DNA from: an uncultured Bacteroides sp.
GTDB lineage: Bacteria > Bacteroidota > Bacteroidia > Bacteroidales > Bacteroidaceae
Direction: 5' to 3'
Assembly: GCF_963678845.1 (NCBI RefSeq)
Contig: NZ_OY787464.1
Coordinates: 372,001-436,000, forward strand
DNA length: 64,000 nt
Shown here: positions 62,130-64,000 of the stretch, piece by piece
How the letters are laid out: each line of letters begins with the position of its first letter
Position numbering within the stretch: position 1 is the first letter of the stretch
The notes under the pieces: generated by a model
Told to the model about the DNA's origin: nothing
The model's input: only the letters and a program-made list of their open reading frames with translations
Databases searched by the model: none
Position numbers and translations under genes: made by a program

Positions 62130-62173
62130 CGGGAAAGTTCTTTGTTCAGAGAACTATTATTATAAAAGAACAA

Positions 62174-62839
62174 ATGATCAGCATCCTGTTAGAAAATCCG
62201 CTCTTTAAGGGAACTACCCCCGATGAACTCTCCCGAAATTTCGAGGGAGTGAATTATCAGATAAAGAGTTTCAGGAAGGGAGACATTCTCGCCTTTCAGG
62301 GTGATGTGTGCAATAAGTTGGTCATTCTTCTGAAAGGAAGTGTACGTGGAGAGATGATTGATTACTCGGGTAAGCTGATAAAGATAGAAGATATCTCCGC
62401 CCCTCGTGCCCTTGCTCCTCTTTTCCTTTTCGGTACCGAGAATAAGTTTCCCGTTGAAGTTACTGCCAATGAAGAGGTAGAGGCTTTGTTTATTCCTAAA
62501 GAGAGTGTATTGTTACTCTTCCAGCGCAATAAACGTTTTCTGGAAAACTATATGAATACCTCGGCAAACTATGCCAAGACTCTTTCTGATAAGCTTTTCT
62601 TTCTATCCTTTAAAAACATCAAACAGAAACTAGCATCATATATTCTTCGTCTATCTGCTACCGCTGACGATAAAGTCGTTATGGACCGTTCACAACAGGA
62701 GATGGCCGATTACTTCGGTGTGTCTCGTCCGTCACTTGCCCGCGAACTTTCGCACATGCAGAATGAAGGACTTATATCGGTAGACCGAAAACATATCCGC
62801 ATTCTTAAAAAGGAAAAGCTGAAAGAGCTGATCCGATAA
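62174..62839 (+). CDS. hcpR: Crp/Fnr family regulator, probable HcpR
   Basis: 221 residues: N-terminal cyclic-nucleotide-binding-like beta-roll (FRKGDILAFQGDVCNKLVILLKGSVRGEM), dimer helix, and C-terminal winged helix (RSQQEMADYFGVSRPSLARELSHMQNEGLI). HcpR proteins sense nitrosative stress and activate hcp. The direct neighbour is hcp, and a perfect TGTAAC-N4-GTTACA palindrome lies just upstream of hcp, so this assignment is strong. No Fnr-type N-terminal cysteine cluster is present. Heme binding, known for HcpR of Porphyromonas, cannot be judged here. Confidence 0.85.
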   Translation: MISILLENPLFKGTTPDELSRNFEGVNYQIKSFRKGDILAFQGDVCNKLVILLKGSVRGEMIDYSGKLIKIEDISAPRALAPLFLFGTENKFPVEVTANEEVEALFIPKESVLLLFQRNKRFLENYMNTSANYAKTLSDKLFFLSFKNIKQKLASYILRLSATADDKVVMDRSQQEMADYFGVSRPSLARELSHMQNEGLISVDRKHIRILKKEKLKELIR

Positions 62840-62974
62840 TATTTCTTCGCATAAGCAGGAACTCTGCATATAAATAAGATTAACGAACTTATTAAATCAA
62901 AATAAAAACATTTAAGAGTTGTTCTTCAGGAAATAAGAAACAAATTCTGAAAAACAACTCAATTATTTTCATTG

Positions 62975-62992
62975 TTGTAACATTGGTTACAG
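62975..62992. promoter_or_regulatory. HcpR operator upstream of hcp
   Basis: TTGTAAC-ATTG-GTTACAG. The inner 16 bp (62976-62991) are a perfect inverted repeat with a 4-bp centre, matching the known HcpR-type half-site GTAAC/GTTAC. Its centre is about 44 bp before the predicted start point, the position of a class II activator site. Confidence 0.75.
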
Positions 62993-63013
62993 AATTGCCC
63001 CCTTACTTCCACA

Positions 63014-63021
63014 TATCTTTG
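63014..63021 (+). promoter_or_regulatory. -7 element of hcp
   Basis: TATCTTTG, full match to TAnnTTTG, 42 bp before the ATG. The -33 region holds only a TTG (62995-62997) at short spacing, consistent with dependence on an activator. Confidence 0.6.
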
Positions 63022-63062
63022 CACATATCAAAATAGTAATAACTTTTAAAAGCAATAAAATT

Positions 63063-64000
63063 ATGAGTATGTTCTGTTTTCAATGTCAGGAAGCTTCAAA
63101 AGGTACCGGGTGTACTTTGAGTGGTGTTTGTGGAAAAACTCCCGAGGTAGCTAATACGCAAGACCTTCTTCTGTTTGTGGTACGTGGTGTTGCGGTTTAC
63201 AACCAGGAATTACGCAAGGCTGGCAAGCCTTCCTCTCAGGCTGATAAGTTTGTGTTCGACGGATTATTTATGACCATTACCAATGCAAACTTTGATAAGC
63301 AGGCTATTATCAATAAGATTAAAGAAGGACTTGCCCTGAAAAAAGAGTTGGCTAAGCAAGTATCTCTTCCAAATCCTCCTGACGAATGTACATGGGATGG
63401 CAATGAAAGTGAGTTCGAGGAAAAAGCAAAGACCGTTGGTGTGCTTCGTACTCAGGATGAAGACATCCGTTCATTGAAAGAACTTGTACATTATGGCATC
63501 AAAGGTATGGCTGCTTACGTGGAACATGCCTGGAATCTGGACAATGAAAATGCAGACATCTTTGCATTCATGCAACACGCTCTCGCAGAAATTACAAGAA
63601 ACGATATTACCGTTAATGAGCTTATCGCATTAACTCTGGAAACTGGTAAGTATGGTGTTGATGCAATGGCACAGCTTGATGCTGCCAACACCGGTCATTA
63701 CGGAAATCCGGAGTTGTCTGAAGTAAACATCGGCGTAGGCAAGAATCCTGGAATCTTAATCAGCGGACACGACCTAAAAGACCTTGAAGAACTTCTGCAA
63801 CAGACTAAAGGAACAGGTGTTGATGTGTATACTCATAGCGAAATGCTTCCTGCACACTACTATCCTGAATTGAAAAAGCACAAGCACCTGGTAGGTAACT
63901 ATGGTAACGCATGGTGGAAACAAAAAGAGGAATTCGAAACATTCAACGGTCCGGTTCTCTTTACAACCAACTGTATTGTGCCTCCTACTAAGAACGCTAC
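63063..64000 (+). CDS. hcp: Hydroxylamine reductase / hybrid-cluster protein (3' part missing)
   Basis: Hybrid-cluster protein, active as NO and hydroxylamine reductase in nitrosative stress defence. The first 312 residues are in the window. The N-terminal cysteines C5, C8, C17 and C23 (C-x2-C-x8-C-x5-C) bind the 4Fe-4S cluster of class I Hcp, not the pattern of the enterobacterial class II. Hybrid-cluster ligands are visible: His in SGHDLKDLEELL, Glu in HSEMLPAHYYPEL and Cys in FTTNCIVPP. It is preceded by its regulator gene and an HcpR palindrome. Confidence 0.97.
   Translation, partial: MSMFCFQCQEASKGTGCTLSGVCGKTPEVANTQDLLLFVVRGVAVYNQELRKAGKPSSQADKFVFDGLFMTITNANFDKQAIINKIKEGLALKKELAKQVSLPNPPDECTWDGNESEFEEKAKTVGVLRTQDEDIRSLKELVHYGIKGMAAYVEHAWNLDNENADIFAFMQHALAEITRNDITVNELIALTLETGKYGVDAMAQLDAANTGHYGNPELSEVNIGVGKNPGILISGHDLKDLEELLQQTKGTGVDVYTHSEMLPAHYYPELKKHKHLVGNYGNAWWKQKEEFETFNGPVLFTTNCIVPPTKNA

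Noticed and set aside
62174..62839. Fnr-type oxygen sensor
   Set aside because: The N-terminal cysteine cluster required for an Fnr iron-sulfur centre is missing; context points to HcpR.

Overview
The window looks like chromosomal DNA of a member of the Bacteroidales, most likely Bacteroides or a close relative. The evidence is mixed: AT-rich DNA; promoter-like elements matching the Bacteroides -7 consensus TAnnTTTG (some with a TTG/TTTG about 17-19 bp upstream); an ATP synthase operon in the Bacteroidetes order (atpD-atpC-membrane gene-atpB-E-F-H-A-G) with an epsilon subunit of only 79 residues; many lipoproteins and outer-membrane barrels; SDR-type mannonate oxidoreductase beside uxuA; and an HcpR-like regulator beside hcp. 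No rRNA, tRNA, CRISPR array, prophage or complete insertion sequence was recognised.

Layout. 1-5.8 kb: a penicillin-binding protein 1A cut by the left edge, pyrB-pyrI with a translationally coupled flavin reductase and a beta-barrel gene, then glyA. 6-11.6 kb (minus strand): a secreted GH43-like propeller protein, fhs, fucO and an AraC-type regulator. 11.8-17.3 kb: an RND efflux operon (adaptor, pump, TolC-like channel). 17.8-25 kb (minus): the complete F1Fo ATP synthase operon. 25.3-30.7 kb (minus): PspC-domain protein with its PadR regulator, an esterase lipoprotein, a slipin and a secreted transglutaminase-like protein. 31-42.4 kb (minus): an accessory stretch with a repeat-rich island, DUF2059, a large thioredoxin-fold protein, a DUF6624-like protein, an EFR1-type flavodoxin/ferredoxin, GH53 galactanase with a GNAT acetyltransferase, a subtilisin-like protease, a BspA-like protein and a barrel. 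42.7-53.3 kb (plus): a chimeric serine hydrolase, a metallophosphoesterase lipoprotein, mannonate oxidoreductase and uxuA, and a Cys/His-rich peptide with a TonB receptor. 53.5-60.6 kb: flavodiiron protein plus hemerythrin, aldose epimerase, DUF1573, MFS exporter, panB and a HAD phosphatase. 60.7-64 kb: MATE exporter, HcpR-like regulator and hcp, cut by the right edge.

How genes work together. GH53, GH43, aldose epimerase, fucO and the mannonate genes suggest use of plant polysaccharide sugars, although no SusC/SusD pair is present. glyA, fhs and panB all handle tetrahydrofolate-bound one-carbon units. hcp, its regulator, the flavodiiron protein and hemerythrin form an oxygen/nitrosative stress theme.

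The most unusual signal lies in the intergenic DNA. Four separate gaps (about 9.1, 31.3, 47.1 and 59.9 kb) each hold exactly four dyad-symmetric units repeated every 22 or 23 bp. The arrays at 9.1 and 59.9 kb share the same core and lie 260 and 250 bp upstream of fhs and panB. I know of no described family with this architecture. Other notable points are a flavodiiron protein lacking two of its expected iron ligands, a perfect HcpR-type operator in front of hcp, a PadR-type palindrome over its own promoter, a 641-bp repeat island bounded by 14-bp inverted repeats, and a 15-codon relic of an EFR1-type ferredoxin.
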